A DNA stretch of 64,000 nt from Pseudoips prasinana (Eukaryota; Arthropoda; Insecta; Lepidoptera; Nolidae): contig OX621242.1 of NCBI GenBank assembly GCA_951640165.1, positions 18,779,501 to 18,843,500 on the forward strand, read 5' to 3'. The notes beneath the pieces were generated by a model, which was not told the DNA's origin, did no database searches, and saw nothing but the letters and a program-made list of their open reading frames with translations. This document shows, piece by piece, positions 1 to 10,299 of this stretch (position 1 is its first letter; each line of letters begins with the position of its first letter). Made by a program: the position numbers and the translations under genes.

Positions 1-540
1 ATCAAATATTTCCTTACAATTCGTCAAGGTTTAGGTCAGCCTTAGGTAATTTTATACATTTTTTGGAGTCTACATAAGTACGATTTATTATTAAGATTTA
101 CGAAGTTTGATTTTCATGAGTTCTACTGTAATACAAATTTGATAATTTTTAGGTTTCCATCCAATCCAAATGTCAATGATTTGACGTCATCGAATACTTA
201 AATTACCATATATCGATAAAATTCTATCGACTACCCGTTGAACTCACTATAGCCTGCTGTAGTGCAGTACTGCCTTTGTGTGAGTGCATGCTGACGCGAT
301 TTGCACATTGTATGTATTAACAAACACATAAATCCTTTTTTAATGTGTTACCCAATGGGAGCGAAGATCTCCAAGAGTGCGTAAATGCAATGTGGGCGTG
401 TCTTTGTATTTATTCAGTGAGTCATTGTGTGCGTAAATTCATTTGGTGACACTTGGACTGCATAGGATATTAGTGGGACGGCCTATCTTCTATTTTAGAT
501 ATCTGTGGTCCACTCTTAAGTGTAATATTAAATAATCATT
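1..540. other. Window start, no recognised feature
   Basis: AT-rich sequence without coding signal. It may include the continuation of the antisense transposase remnant at 597-1125, since a further broken frame can be followed on the minus strand to about 480. Confidence 0.3.
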
Positions 541-596
541 CATAAGGCATTCGCGCACGATAGTTAAACGTTCTAGCTTCCTTCGTGACATATTAA

Positions 597-1125
597 ATTA
601 CGTCGCCAGTCTTTCATCTGAATCTCCAGTGCGTAGTTTTGTCAGATATATGCCTAACGCAGTTCGAGGGTCCTTGCACTGGTCACTTAGTGAGGGTTTT
701 TGTTGTAATATGGAATCAAACTGTTCGCAGTTAAGTCCTGTCCAAAAGTGCATATCGTCGTTGCTTATAGCACTACACACGATTTAAAGCCACGTTCAAC
801 ATGTCACTAAACTGTTGTGCATTTAAGTTATGTGTGACATTGCAGAATTGAGGCAGCTCTTCCCAAGCATTGCTCTCAAAGTGTTGTCCACGTACTCTAG
901 CACCGTCAGGAATATATAACTTATATATACAGAAAATGTGAATCTTTATCGTCTCTGGTATTCAATGGCGATGGGATACAATTCCCTGGAATGTTAGGAG
1001 CTGAAGCTGAAGCTCTCGTACATTCTGTTCTACTTCTGGTATGATGGGTGGTCTTCCTACAACGTTGTCAATTTTGTGCCAACATCGGTGACACACACGT
1101 CGCGTGTTGTTGAACGCCACCTGAA
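597..1125 (-). pseudogene. Transposase N-terminal remnant (DDE_Tnp_4 / Harbinger-like)
   Basis: Read on the minus strand, a 60-codon stretch contains HFWTGLNCEQFDSIL and TALGIYLTKLRTGDSDERLAT, a pattern typical of the region before the catalytic core in arthropod transposases of the DDE_Tnp_4 type. Upstream of it on the same strand, a further broken stretch includes VCHRCW and PPIIPEVEQNVRELQLQLL behind a splice-acceptor-like CAG. Frames shift several times and the catalytic core is not seen. Family assignment is from memory of the motif and is tentative. Confidence 0.5.
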
Positions 1126-1542
1126 AATATTAAAATACGATCTTAAACTATGATATCCCACGAAAAATATAAATGTAAAAAAGGATAGCCAACTTCAATA
1201 CAAAAATTATGCTTGGCTGTGGCCTTCGCCAATAGGTTGCGAACCTGCCTAGTTTTCTTTACAAAAAGTAATGATATCCCACCAAAAACTTAAATGCAAA
1301 AAATAATTGCCAAGTTCAATACAAAAATTGTGCTTGGCTGTGGGCTTCGCCGCAAAGAGAATGGACATCTAAATGAGTGCGAAGTTCTATGCAAAATCCA
1401 AATATGTATTTACTTATAGGAAAAAAATAACATTATGAACAAGTATTAAACTCTATTTCTTTGCTTTATTGGATACCTATAACAATTGCTGTTATTTAAA
1501 AAAAATGTGTGATATCCAGTTTTTATCAGAATTAAAGCAGGT

Positions 1543-2647
1543 TTGACAACTTCCAGCCTCCTGAACAAGCCGGTTTCCGTAAAGTCTTTAGTGCCATTGA
1601 CCACATACATACGCTGCGGCAGGTTATATAGAAGCCCGAAGAGTATAACCAGCCATTATGCTTAGCGTTTGTGGACTATGAGAAAGCTTTTGATTCGATC
1701 GAAACTTGGGCAGTACTGATGTCTCTCCAAAGGTGCCAAATCGACTGCCGGTATATTGAGGTGTTAAAGTGTTTGTCTGAAAACGCCACTATATCAGTGC
1801 GACTCCAGGACCAGAACTCGAAACCTATCCATTTGCAGCGAGGTATGAGACAGAGAGATTCTGGACTGGAAAGGCTTTGACAACAATGTCAATGGCGAGT
1901 ACATCACCCACCTTCGATTTGCCGACGATGTAGTAGTCATGGCTGAGACCCTAAAAGACCTCGGTACATTGCTCGATGGCCACCGCAGAGTCTCTCAACA
2001 AATGGGTCTGAAAATAAACATGAATAAGAAAAAGAAAATCACGTCGAACATCCATGTTACACCCATTCTAGTTAAGGTTGGAGACTCTGCACTCGAAGTT
2101 GTAGAGAACTATATTTACCTAGGACAGACCATCCAACTAGGTAGGTCCAAGTTCGACAAGTAGGTCAATCGTAGAATCCAACTCGGCTGGGCAGTGTTCG
2201 AGAAGCTACATAATATCTTATCGTCCCAAATACCGCAGTGTCTCAAGTCGAAAGTCTTCGACCAGTCTGTGTTGCCAGTGATAACTTATGGAACAGAGAC
2301 GTGGTCGCTCACTATGGGCTTATCAGGCGGCTCGAGGTCACCCTAAAAGCAATGGAAAGGGCTATGCTTGGAGTTTCCCTGCGAGATCGAATCAGAAATG
2401 TTGAGATCCGCAGGCGAACCAAAGTAACCGACATAGCCGTAAGAATTGCCAAGATGAAGTGGTAGTGGACAGGGCACATAGTACTTAGAGCCGACGGCCG
2501 CTGGGGCAGAAAGGTTCTCGAGTGGCGACCACGAACCGGAAGACGCAGCGTTGCGGATAGTGCAAGACCGGCAATTGTGGAGATCTTTGGGAGAGGCCTT
2601 AGTCCAGCAGTGGACGCCTTTCGGCTGATATGATGATGGTGATGATC
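1543..2647 (+). mobile_element. RTE-family LINE fragment, 5'-truncated and decayed
   Basis: This stretch aligns with the 3' third of the intact RTE at 7096-10290, from the reverse transcriptase block AGFRKG through VDYEKAFDSIE, FADD and the C-terminal RAMERAMLGVSL. It has an internal deletion near 1858, where GMRQ is followed directly by a downstream block, plus several stops and frame changes. It ends with the RTE-type signature CCAGCAGTGGACG and a (TGATGATGG)-like tail at about 2630-2647. It lies inside the fold-back structure. Confidence 0.88.
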
Positions 2648-2662
2648 AGAATTTAAAAATAT

Positions 2663-3344
2663 TGTCACGTTCGGGCTTCAAACCCTAGAACCAGTAAGGG
2701 TTTTTGGTGGTTTTGGAACAGCGCTAGAATGTTCTAGATTATACCAGAACAAAAGAAAAAGGATAGCAGATGAAAAGGACATTTTTTTTAAGATAAAGAT
2801 TGGCATTAGATGTTTCTAGAATAATTAGAAAGAGATAGAGCGAGTTTTATAAATGAAAAGAAAGATATAGGTGAAGACAAGGACAGAAGCATTATGACTA
2901 ATCTGTCTATAGGCGAATTTTCTAGAAAGAAAAATAAGACTTACGAAATGGTTTAAATTGGGAACAATTTAGGGGTATATAAGCGGAATGATATAGCAGA
3001 ACAGTTTAGTGTTAATTGAAGTGAAATCAAAAGCGAATTAAGAGGAAGAAATCTTAGTGGAAAACTGAACAAGTGCAAGTGATCAGTGACGGTTTACAGT
3101 GCCAAGTGTTCTCTACACAGTGAGAAGTGTGCCGTGGATGTCGGGACTTTAAGTTTGGCAGTGCTCGTCACGGGAACTTAGAAGTGCGCTATGAGTGTAC
3201 TCTAACAAAGAGCTAGTCGCCGGGACTCCAAGCACGTGTAATATGTGATCGTTGTGGTGAACCAACTGTCACTGTCGACGCCAAATAAAGTTCCCTTGAT
3301 AGCTGTAGTTTCTTTTCCAATCCTCTGACCAACCGCTCGCCACA
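2663..3344 (+). mobile_element. Solo LTR, probably Gypsy-type, 682 bp
   Basis: The segment begins TGTCACGTTC and ends CGCCACA, and is flanked on both sides by ATAT (2659-2662 and 3345-3348), a 4-bp target duplication. It contains a TATA-like GTATATAAGC near 2976 and an AATAAAG polyadenylation signal near 3285, the expected order for the U3-R-U5 parts of an LTR. No internal region or second LTR is nearby, so it is a solo LTR left by recombination. Superfamily is inferred from the TSD length and terminal TG..CA only. Confidence 0.72.
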
Positions 3345-3989
3345 ATATGTATATGTTGAATAACTTTATAAAATGACATGTAATGAAAGCTGGCCAAGTC
3401 AAATCCAACCTACATACTGTACCTACTGATACTGTTATTTAAAAAAAATGTGAGATTTTAAAGTTCAGATCACACATTTTTTTAAATAACAGCAATTGTT
3501 ATAGGTATCCAATAAAGCAAAGAAATAGAGTATAATACTTGTTCGTAATGTTATTTTTTTCGTATAAATACATATTTGGATTTTGCATAGAACTGGGCAC
3601 TCATTTAGATCTCCATTCTCTTTGCGGCGAAGCCCACAGCCAAGCATAATTTTTGTATTGAACTTGGCAATTATTTTTTGCATTTATGTTTTTGGTGGCA
3701 TATCATTACTTTTTGTAAAGAAAACTAGGCAGGTTCGCAACCTATTGGCTTGTTGTATATCAGTCGAATTAAGCAAAGTAAATCCAGGCGTATGGAATAA
3801 GCAGCTCCCATCAGGAGGCATTGGAATAATGCTGTAAGTGTAACACAAGATGTGTATCATGCACCATTAACTCTATTGGCTGGAGTGTCGCTACAACATA
3901 AGTTTGCTGCTATCAAATGACGTCAGTATAGCGTTTTCTTACTGGAACTAGAACTGAGCGAGTGCGAGAACGCTAAAAAAAAAAGGTTT

Positions 3990-4245
3990 TTATTAACGTC
4001 GACTTTATAACGTCGCTTGTAAATAGTCAGAACATGTTTGTAGTAATATAGAATACATTATTATTTCTAGTAACATAGATATTTAGGTAGGTACACATTG
4101 TATGAAAACATTTATAAAATTTATTTTATTATAGCAATGATATTTAGCTAGCTCGTATTAAGTTATTGTCAAGAGTTTATGTTTAATTATCTAGTTTAAG
4201 TCTAATATTTTTACTACATATTGTCAATGGTTCTGTCTATATTAA
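3990..4245 (+). repeat. Interspersed AT-rich repeat, copy 1
   Basis: This repeat shares ordered blocks (CAGAACATGTTTGTAGTAAT, AGATATTTAGGTA, GATATTTAGCTAGCT, AAGTTATTGTCA) with two antisense copies in PHF14 introns at 22085-22400 and 26722-26905. It has no coding potential. It may be a non-autonomous DNA element, but ends and target duplications were not resolved. Confidence 0.65.
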
Positions 4246-4254
4246 GGTATTATT

Positions 4255-4440
4255 ATTATGACGGACCTTGTGTTAATAACGACGGTCGCACTTTAATGCT
4301 ACCACCGGATGCAATGCGCCCCAACTGAGAAGACCCAGCGAAACAAACTCAGTGGGTTCATCTACTACCGGATTCAACACGACCCAGTTGAGACGGTCCG
4401 GCGAAACATACTCAAGCGGGCATGAACACGGGATTTGGTC
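4255..4440 (+). repeat. Tandem pair of about 65-bp units in a LINE-tail-like stretch
   Basis: Two adjacent related units lie at about 4298-4360 and 4363-4425, each carrying ACYACCGGATKCAA, CCAGTTGAGA- or CAACTGAGA-like text and a CAGCGAAACA- or CGGCGAAACA-like block followed by CTCA. Similar text occurs near the 3' ends of lepidopteran LINEs, so this may be a decayed tail, but I could not identify the parent. Confidence 0.4.
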
Positions 4441-5036
4441 CAATTAGAGTAATTATTTAGTAGGCAAACACAATATATGCTCGATCGGTTGTCTGAATGC
4501 TTATTATATTAGATTATATTTAGGTATACAAAAGAAAACTTCGAAACAATAACATTATTCATTTTGAGACAGAGTCAATAATTTTAAATTAAGTATATGA
4601 TAGCAATCATTTACAGATAGTTCACGTAACTCAGCAGATCAGTCATGTCTATATGGCTACAAGGTCTCCAGCGAGCAATGTGCAGGAAGGTAGTGAGAGC
4701 CAGACGTATTTTTATGCATTCATTGAATCTCATATATGTACTTCCGCCGACGACACAACGTTGGTTGTATACATACTTACATAGACTCACGCCTGTGTCC
4801 CAGAGGGGTAGGCAGAGACAACGGATTTCCATTTGTGACGATCTTTGCACAGGTCTTTTGCCTCGATTACTGTCATTATATTCTTCATACATGCTCGCCG
4901 GTTTAGGATACTTCTGACAGGACAGGTCAGAAGTATCTTGAGAACGTCTCCGATTTGGTCAGAGAATGTTCGACGAGGTCTTCCCCTTCCGGTTGTTCCA
5001 TTCACACAGGCCAGGTATATTTCTTTGGTCAATCTT

Positions 5037-6691
5037 TACTTTATATTTAACCGATCCCTAAGTGATAGTAAATTCCCGGATGAATGGAAAAAAGCCAAAA
5101 TAGTACCTATACATGAAGGGCTACTTAAATAATATTCCGAACTATCGCCCCATTTCGATACTTTCTTCTTTTTCAAAACTCTTCGAACGGTTAGTTTGTC
5201 CTGTATTTACTAAACACTTTGACTGCATTTTAACAACGGCCCAGCAGGGTTTCAAGAAGGGTCGGTCAGTAAACACTTATTTAGTTAAATTTGTGTGCGA
5301 TATATTCCGCGAAATTGACAAGGGCCACCAGGTAGATGCAATCTATACTGACTTCAGTTGTGGGTTTGCAAAAACTTCATGACTACGGCATTCATGGGTC
5401 GTTGCTGAATTGTGTGCAGTCCTATCTATCAAATAGACCCCAAACAGTAGTGGTCAAAGTATACGATTCCAGCGTTTACTACGTGAAATCAGGCGTACCG
5501 CAAGGGTCACATTTGGGTCCCTTATTTTTTTCAATTTTTATAAATGACTTAGGACAACATTTCTCTAATTCGCAATTTTTATTCTTTGCTGACGATGTAA
5601 AACTTTACAGAACCGTAAAATCAAACATTGACTCGGGATGTTTACAGATTGACCTTAACAACTTAGTCCAATGGTGTCAAAACAACGGTATGCTCTTAAA
5701 TACGAATAAATGCTACCACATAAAAATTACCAAAAAGAAAAAGCCGGTTTCCTCTTACTATAGTATTAAGGGAGCCGTACTGGAAGAGCTGAATGAAATA
5801 AAAGATCTCGGTATTATACTTGACAGCAAGTTAAAATTCACTTCTCATATTAACAAAATTATTAAAAAATCTTCACAGATGCTTGGTTTCCTTAAACGAT
5901 GTACAAAAGGATTCAGACGTACAACGACAAAAGTAATTTTATTTAACGCTCTTGTACGCTCTCATTTAGAGTTTGCTTCTGTTGTTTGGAATCCCATGTA
6001 CCATGTCCATTCACAGAGAATTGATAGCGTTCAGAGAGCGTTCACCAGACACTTGGCTTTCTTATCCCCAGACATTACATACGGGAATACTTACGACCAG
6101 CGATTGGAGCATTATAACATGAACTCACTCCACAACCACCGCAAGTTTCATGATTTGGCCTTCTTGCTCAACATCATTAGGCTTACAGTGCTACGTGGTA
6201 TTCCAAGACGACCTCTAGTCAAACCATTTTATACTGCACGATGCAGAACTAATACTGGTCTTCATTCACCTCTGACCAGAATGTGCTCTCATTATAATGA
6301 GTTATGTGCGACTTCGGTCAGTGTTGATTTTGACACATTCAATGACTCTCTGAAAAAACTTAAACAAATAATTTTAAAACAAATGATTATCGTATTTATG
6401 CACCACTAATTTATTTTGTGTATTAATTTCTTTAATTTCATTACGTACTATTGTGACATTTATAATTTATATATATATTTCTCTTTGTATTGTATTTAGT
6501 AATCATATTTAATTGATTGTCTTGTTTAACCCTATTATTAAGTTGACATCCTATTTGCATGTTGTGTTGTGTTAATGAGAATGTTGTGTACGCCTATAAT
6601 TGATATACGAATTAGACTGTGACTCTCGAATTGTTCCGTTAATGTTTTAATATGTATATTGTTGGTGTACCATATTATAAATAAATCAATA
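5037..6691 (+). mobile_element. CR1/jockey-group LINE, 5'-truncated, 1655 bp
   Basis: The element is flanked by AATCTT at 5031-5036 and 6692-6697, and the sequence obtained by removing it plus one repeat matches the uninterrupted parent at 20360-20395. It is cut at its 5' end inside the reverse transcriptase and ends in an AATAAATCAATA tail. RT motifs are KIVPIHEG, YRPISILSSFSKLFE, QQGFKKG, YTDFS, SGVPQGSHLGPLFF, FADDVKLY and DLGIILDSKLKF. The clade (CR1, Daphne or jockey) is not resolved. Confidence 0.88.
5042..6409 (+). pseudogene. Broken reverse transcriptase of the CR1/jockey-like insert
   Basis: Three blocks in different frames make up one RT domain: FPDEWKKAKIVPIHEG (to about 5120), YLNNIPNYRPISILS (5113-5382) and HDYGIHGSLLNC onward (to 6409). 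Between TDFS and KLHDYG, at about 5355-5378, the usual dozen or so residues after the motif A aspartate are missing, so a small deletion has also shifted the frame. The last block (357 codons) includes FADD and the C-terminal domain and is otherwise open. The N-terminal endonuclease is absent. Confidence 0.85.
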
Positions 6692-6801
6692 AATCTTCTT
6701 TCATTCATCCTTTCTAAGGGGCCAAACAGCATTCCTTTTTCAATCTTTGTGACTACATCCTCTTTCACACCACAACGCTCTCTTACATCAGTATTTCGGT
6801 T

Positions 6802-7086
6802 GTTTAGCGCGTATTAAAAGATTTTTGTTTGGAGACACCACTTAGTTTTTGACTTTACTTTATTTATATATTTCTGTTATATAGCAAATATAATAATACA
6901 AATACATATAGTTTAAAAAATCTGCTTCTGTCGGTTCCACTGCTACAACTAAAAAGATTGTATGGGGACGCCCCCTATTTTAAACTTCTTTTATTTTTAG
7001 ATCGTACGCTTACACACAAATACCGAGATGGATACCTAATTTCATCATTCTAGGTCATCTGGTAATAGGTTAGATTTAGGTACTAT
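6802..7086. other. Region without recognised feature
   Basis: AT-rich sequence between the antisense RTE-B fragment and RTE element A. A stretch containing ATGGGGACGCCCCC near 6962 resembles text common in insect interspersed repeats, but nothing can be assigned. Confidence 0.3.
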
Positions 7087-10000
7087 ATGTCAGTCTTTAC
7101 TTCCATACTGGGCTGGAAGCGACAGAAAAACTTTGAATGCCCCAGTAGCCTTACTCCTACTAGGCTGGTGGTAAAAGTCCACCAAAGGTAGAAATGTCAT
7201 CGGCATCTGACCAACAACCAGAAAAGGAAAATTCGAAATAAACCCTATACCAACCCGTCTGGCCAGCGTGGTATAGTAGGCCAAACACCTCCAACACTCA
7301 AATGAAATGATAAGGCACCCAAAACAAAGGCCCCCAGTTCCCGGTCGTCCCACTGTCCGCAGCCACGGTAGCGGTCACGGTAACAGCGGGGCAGGGGGTG
7401 CGAAGAATCTCCGGGCTACGGAAAAAGGCTACCCAAAACATCTGACCCTGGCAACGTATAATGGACGCTCTCTACGGCTGGACCAACACCTCACCGAACT
7501 CGAGGTAGAACTAGGTCGCATAAACTGGCACATATTGGGGTTATCTGAAGTCCGAAGACAGGGCGAAGACACGATAACCCTTGAGTCAGGCCACCTGTTC
7601 TACTTTCGGGAAGGTGATCGGCCTTCTCAGGGCGGTGTTGGTTTCCTAGTCAACAAAGCTCTCACTAGCAACGTTGTAGAAGTCAGTAGTGTGTCGACAC
7701 GGGTAGCGTACCTCATAATTAAAATCACCAACAGGTACACCCTGAAGGTGGTACAGGTATATGCGCCGACCTCGACATACTGCGACGAAATAGCCGAAGC
7801 CATGTACGAAGACATAGCCAAGGCATTACATGGTACCACCAAGGCTCACTACAACGTTGTTATGGGGGACTTCAATGCCAAAGTGGGAGTACAAGAACGC
7901 GGCGAAACGGTAATCGGATCCCACGGCGTGGGGCGCCGAAACCACAGGGGGCAAATGCTCATCAACTTTCTGGAGTCACAGAGGCTCTTCTTAATGAACT
8001 CGTTCTTTAAGAAGAAGCCTCATAGAAAGTGGACATGGCGAAGCCCCGACACTGTGACGAGGAACGAGATAGACTTCATCATGACTGACAGGAGGTCTAT
8101 ATTTAGAGACGTCTCCGTGATCAACAGGTTTAATACCGGCAGCGATCACCGACTTGTTCGAGGCGCTCTAAATATAGACTTCAGGGCCGAAAGAAGGCGC
8201 ATGATGAAGTCTACTCTCAGACCTACTGCGCCTCAATTAGCTTTGGGGTCCGAAAAGTTCCAACTTGAGCTTCAAAACCGTTTCGACCTACTGGAAACCG
8301 AAGGCAATGTTGACGAGAAAACCGACACAGTGGTCAAAACGATACAGGATGTGTCTCGAAGGGTGTTTCCCGGAAAAAGCGGTAACAGAGAGTCTAAACT
8401 CTCGCTCGAGACTCTCGAACTTATGAGGCAGAGACGGGAAATGTCATCCACGCAGGCGTATTCGCTGGATGGGAGAAACCTCAACCGGAAGATCCGGAAG
8501 CTGGTGCGACGTGACCTCCGATGTTCCAACACCCGCGCCATCGCGGCTGCGATTGAACAGAACAGAGGCACCAAAGTTTTTGCTCGCCAGCTAGGTAGAT
8601 CTCATCTGACGAAACTTAAAACTGCGGATGGCAAAACCGTGACCTCCAAGTTCGAGATACTCGAGGAAATTGAGAGTTTCTACAAAGACCTGTACGCATC
8701 ACGGACGACTAAACCCACGAGGCCCAGAGCTGACGACCACAGAGCCCCACTCACACGCCATTACACGGAAGACATCCCTGATGTCAACCAGGACGAGGTC
8801 AGAGTGGCTCTCGAGCAGCTTAAGAACAACAAGTCGCCAGGTGATGACGGAATCACCACTGAGCTCCTGAAGGCAGGCGGGATTCCAATCCTGAAAGAGC
8901 TAGCGAGTCTCTTTAATTCCGTCATTCACCAGGGCTTAACACCTCAAGCGTGGAGCGGGAGTGCGGTGGTTCTGTTCTTCAAAAAAGGTGACAAAACCTT
9001 GCTGAAGAACTACAGACCCATCTCACTGCTGAGCCACGTTTACAAGTTGTTCTCGAGAGTACTCACAAACCGCCTCGCCAGAAGACTTGACGAGTTCCAG
9101 CCTCCGGAACAAGCCGGGTTTCGAAAAGGCTACAGTACCGTAGACCACATCCATACTGTTCGGCAGATTGTACAGAAGACTGAAGAGTACAATCAGCCGC
9201 TGTGTATGGCCTTCGTGGACTACGAGAAAGCCTTCGACTCCATCGAAACCTGGGCGGTTTTGGATGCTCTGCAGCGATGTCGCATCGATTGGCGCTATAT
9301 CGAGGTGCTGAGATGTCTGTATGATACCGCCACAATGACCGTCCAGGTCCAGGACCAAAAGACCAGCCCGATCGAGCTGCGTCGAGGGGTGAGACAGGGG
9401 GATGTAATATCCCCTAAGCTCTTCACCAACGCGCTCGAAGACGTCTTCAAGACGCTGGACTGGACTGGACGGGGCATTAACATCAACGGCGAATACATCT
9501 CACACCTTCGGTTCGCCGATGATATCGTCATCGTTGCAGAGTCACTGGAACAGTTAAGCGAAATGCTGCAAAGCCTAAATGGAGCCTCTCGAGGTGTCGG
9601 TCTCGGCATGAACTTGGATAAAACCAAGATCATGTTCAATGAACATGTCACGCCGGGACCAATCTACGTCGATGGTTCGATGCTCGAAGTTGTTCGGGAG
9701 TATGTCTACCTTGGACAAGTTGTCCAATTGGGTAGAAACAACTTCGAGAAAGAAATCAACCGCAGGATCCAGTTGGGTTGGGCAGCATTTGGCAAACTAC
9801 GCCATGTCTTCTCCTCGCCTCTACCGCAATGTCTGAAGTCTAAAGTCTACAACCAATGCGTCCTACCTGTTATGACCTACGGTGCTGAGACGTGGACACT
9901 CACAGTGGGACTAGTCCATAAATTGAAAGTCGCACAGCGAGCTATGGAGCGGGCTATGCTCGGCGTCTCTTTGAAGGATAAAATTCGTAACGAAGTAATC

Positions 10001-10299
10001 CGACAAAGAACCAAAGTTACCGACATAGCTCGCAGACTTAGCAAGCTAAAGTGGCAATGGGCTGGTCACATCTGCAGAAGGACCGACGGCCGATGGAGCA
10101 AACGTGTTCTAGAGTGGAGACCGCGACTTGGTAAGCGTAAGGTAGGACGGCCCCCAGCTAGGTGGACCGACGACCTCAAAAGGGTCGCTGGGACAGACTG
10201 GATGCGGAAGGCGGAGGACCGTGTGCAATGGCGCGTGTTAGGAGAGGCTTATGTCCAGCAGTGGACTGCGATAGGCTGATTGACATTGACATGTCAGTC
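7087..10299 (+). mobile_element. Full-length RTE-clade LINE (element A) with 9-bp TSD
   Basis: The element spans about 7096-10290 and is flanked by ATGTCAGTC at 7087-7095 and 10291-10299. It has a 211-bp 5' leader, a single intact ORF, and a very short 3' end: the stop codon lies in GGCTGA followed by a TTGACATTGACA repeat tail. A single ORF with an APE-type endonuclease plus RT and a short simple-repeat tail is the hallmark of the RTE clade. Two decayed relatives lie in the window (1543-2647 and 30572-31146). Intact ORF and clean TSD suggest a young insertion. Confidence 0.92.
7307..10279 (+). CDS. Endonuclease-reverse transcriptase of RTE element A, 990 aa, intact
   Basis: It nicks target DNA and reverse-transcribes the element RNA by target-primed reverse transcription. 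The APE-like endonuclease starts at about residue 47 (TYNGRS) and has LSEVRR, VVMGDFNAKVG and GSDHRLV, so the catalytic set is present. The RT contains NYRPISLLS, AGFRKG, FVDYEKAFDSI (motif A), GVRQGDVISPKLF (motif B), RFADDIVI at about 735-742 (motif C) and VYLGQVVQLG. The C-terminal region has RAMERAMLGVSL, WAGHICRR and GRPPARW, typical of RTE. There is no frameshift or stop. The start at 7307 is the ATG nearest the conserved start; the first 40 residues are low-complexity. Confidence 0.94.
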   Translation: MIRHPKQRPPVPGRPTVRSHGSGHGNSGAGGAKNLRATEKGYPKHLTLATYNGRSLRLDQHLTELEVELGRINWHILGLSEVRRQGEDTITLESGHLFYFREGDRPSQGGVGFLVNKALTSNVVEVSSVSTRVAYLIIKITNRYTLKVVQVYAPTSTYCDEIAEAMYEDIAKALHGTTKAHYNVVMGDFNAKVGVQERGETVIGSHGVGRRNHRGQMLINFLESQRLFLMNSFFKKKPHRKWTWRSPDTVTRNEIDFIMTDRRSIFRDVSVINRFNTGSDHRLVRGALNIDFRAERRRMMKSTLRPTAPQLALGSEKFQLELQNRFDLLETEGNVDEKTDTVVKTIQDVSRRVFPGKSGNRESKLSLETLELMRQRREMSSTQAYSLDGRNLNRKIRKLVRRDLRCSNTRAIAAAIEQNRGTKVFARQLGRSHLTKLKTADGKTVTSKFEILEEIESFYKDLYASRTTKPTRPRADDHRAPLTRHYTEDIPDVNQDEVRVALEQLKNNKSPGDDGITTELLKAGGIPILKELASLFNSVIHQGLTPQAWSGSAVVLFFKKGDKTLLKNYRPISLLSHVYKLFSRVLTNRLARRLDEFQPPEQAGFRKGYSTVDHIHTVRQIVQKTEEYNQPLCMAFVDYEKAFDSIETWAVLDALQRCRIDWRYIEVLRCLYDTATMTVQVQDQKTSPIELRRGVRQGDVISPKLFTNALEDVFKTLDWTGRGININGEYISHLRFADDIVIVAESLEQLSEMLQSLNGASRGVGLGMNLDKTKIMFNEHVTPGPIYVDGSMLEVVREYVYLGQVVQLGRNNFEKEINRRIQLGWAAFGKLRHVFSSPLPQCLKSKVYNQCVLPVMTYGAETWTLTVGLVHKLKVAQRAMERAMLGVSLKDKIRNEVIRQRTKVTDIARRLSKLKWQWAGHICRRTDGRWSKRVLEWRPRLGKRKVGRPPARWTDDLKRVAGTDWMRKAEDRVQWRVLGEAYVQQWTAIG

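Larger units (their letters stand above)
1229..3748. repeat. Fold-back structure with about 285-bp inverted arms
   Basis: Left arm 1229-1516 and right arm 3465-3748 are inverted copies with high identity, starting CCAATAGGTTGCGAACCTGC and sharing GCTTGGCTGTGGGCTTCGCC and a TTATTTAAAAAAAATGTG inner end. The space between the arms is almost entirely later material: a decayed RTE copy (1543-2647) and a solo LTR (2663-3344). Part of the left arm is also tandemly duplicated, as 1149-1230 repeats 1271-1352. No transposase is visible inside. It could be a fold-back transposon or an inverted duplication. Confidence 0.75.
4767..6801 (-). mobile_element. Antisense 3' fragment of RTE-group element B, split by an insertion
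   Basis: Positions 4767-5036 and 6692-6801, read in reverse complement, match the last part of the intact element at 17521-20642 (its about 20268-20642), including [22 protein letters not shown] and [12 protein letters not shown], and end in a (TATG)-like tail at 4767. The two parts are contiguous in the parent sequence; the gap holds a CR1/jockey-like element with a 6-bp target duplication. Near 4915-4945 the copy has gained a short inverted duplication around AGAAGTATC. Confidence 0.88.
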
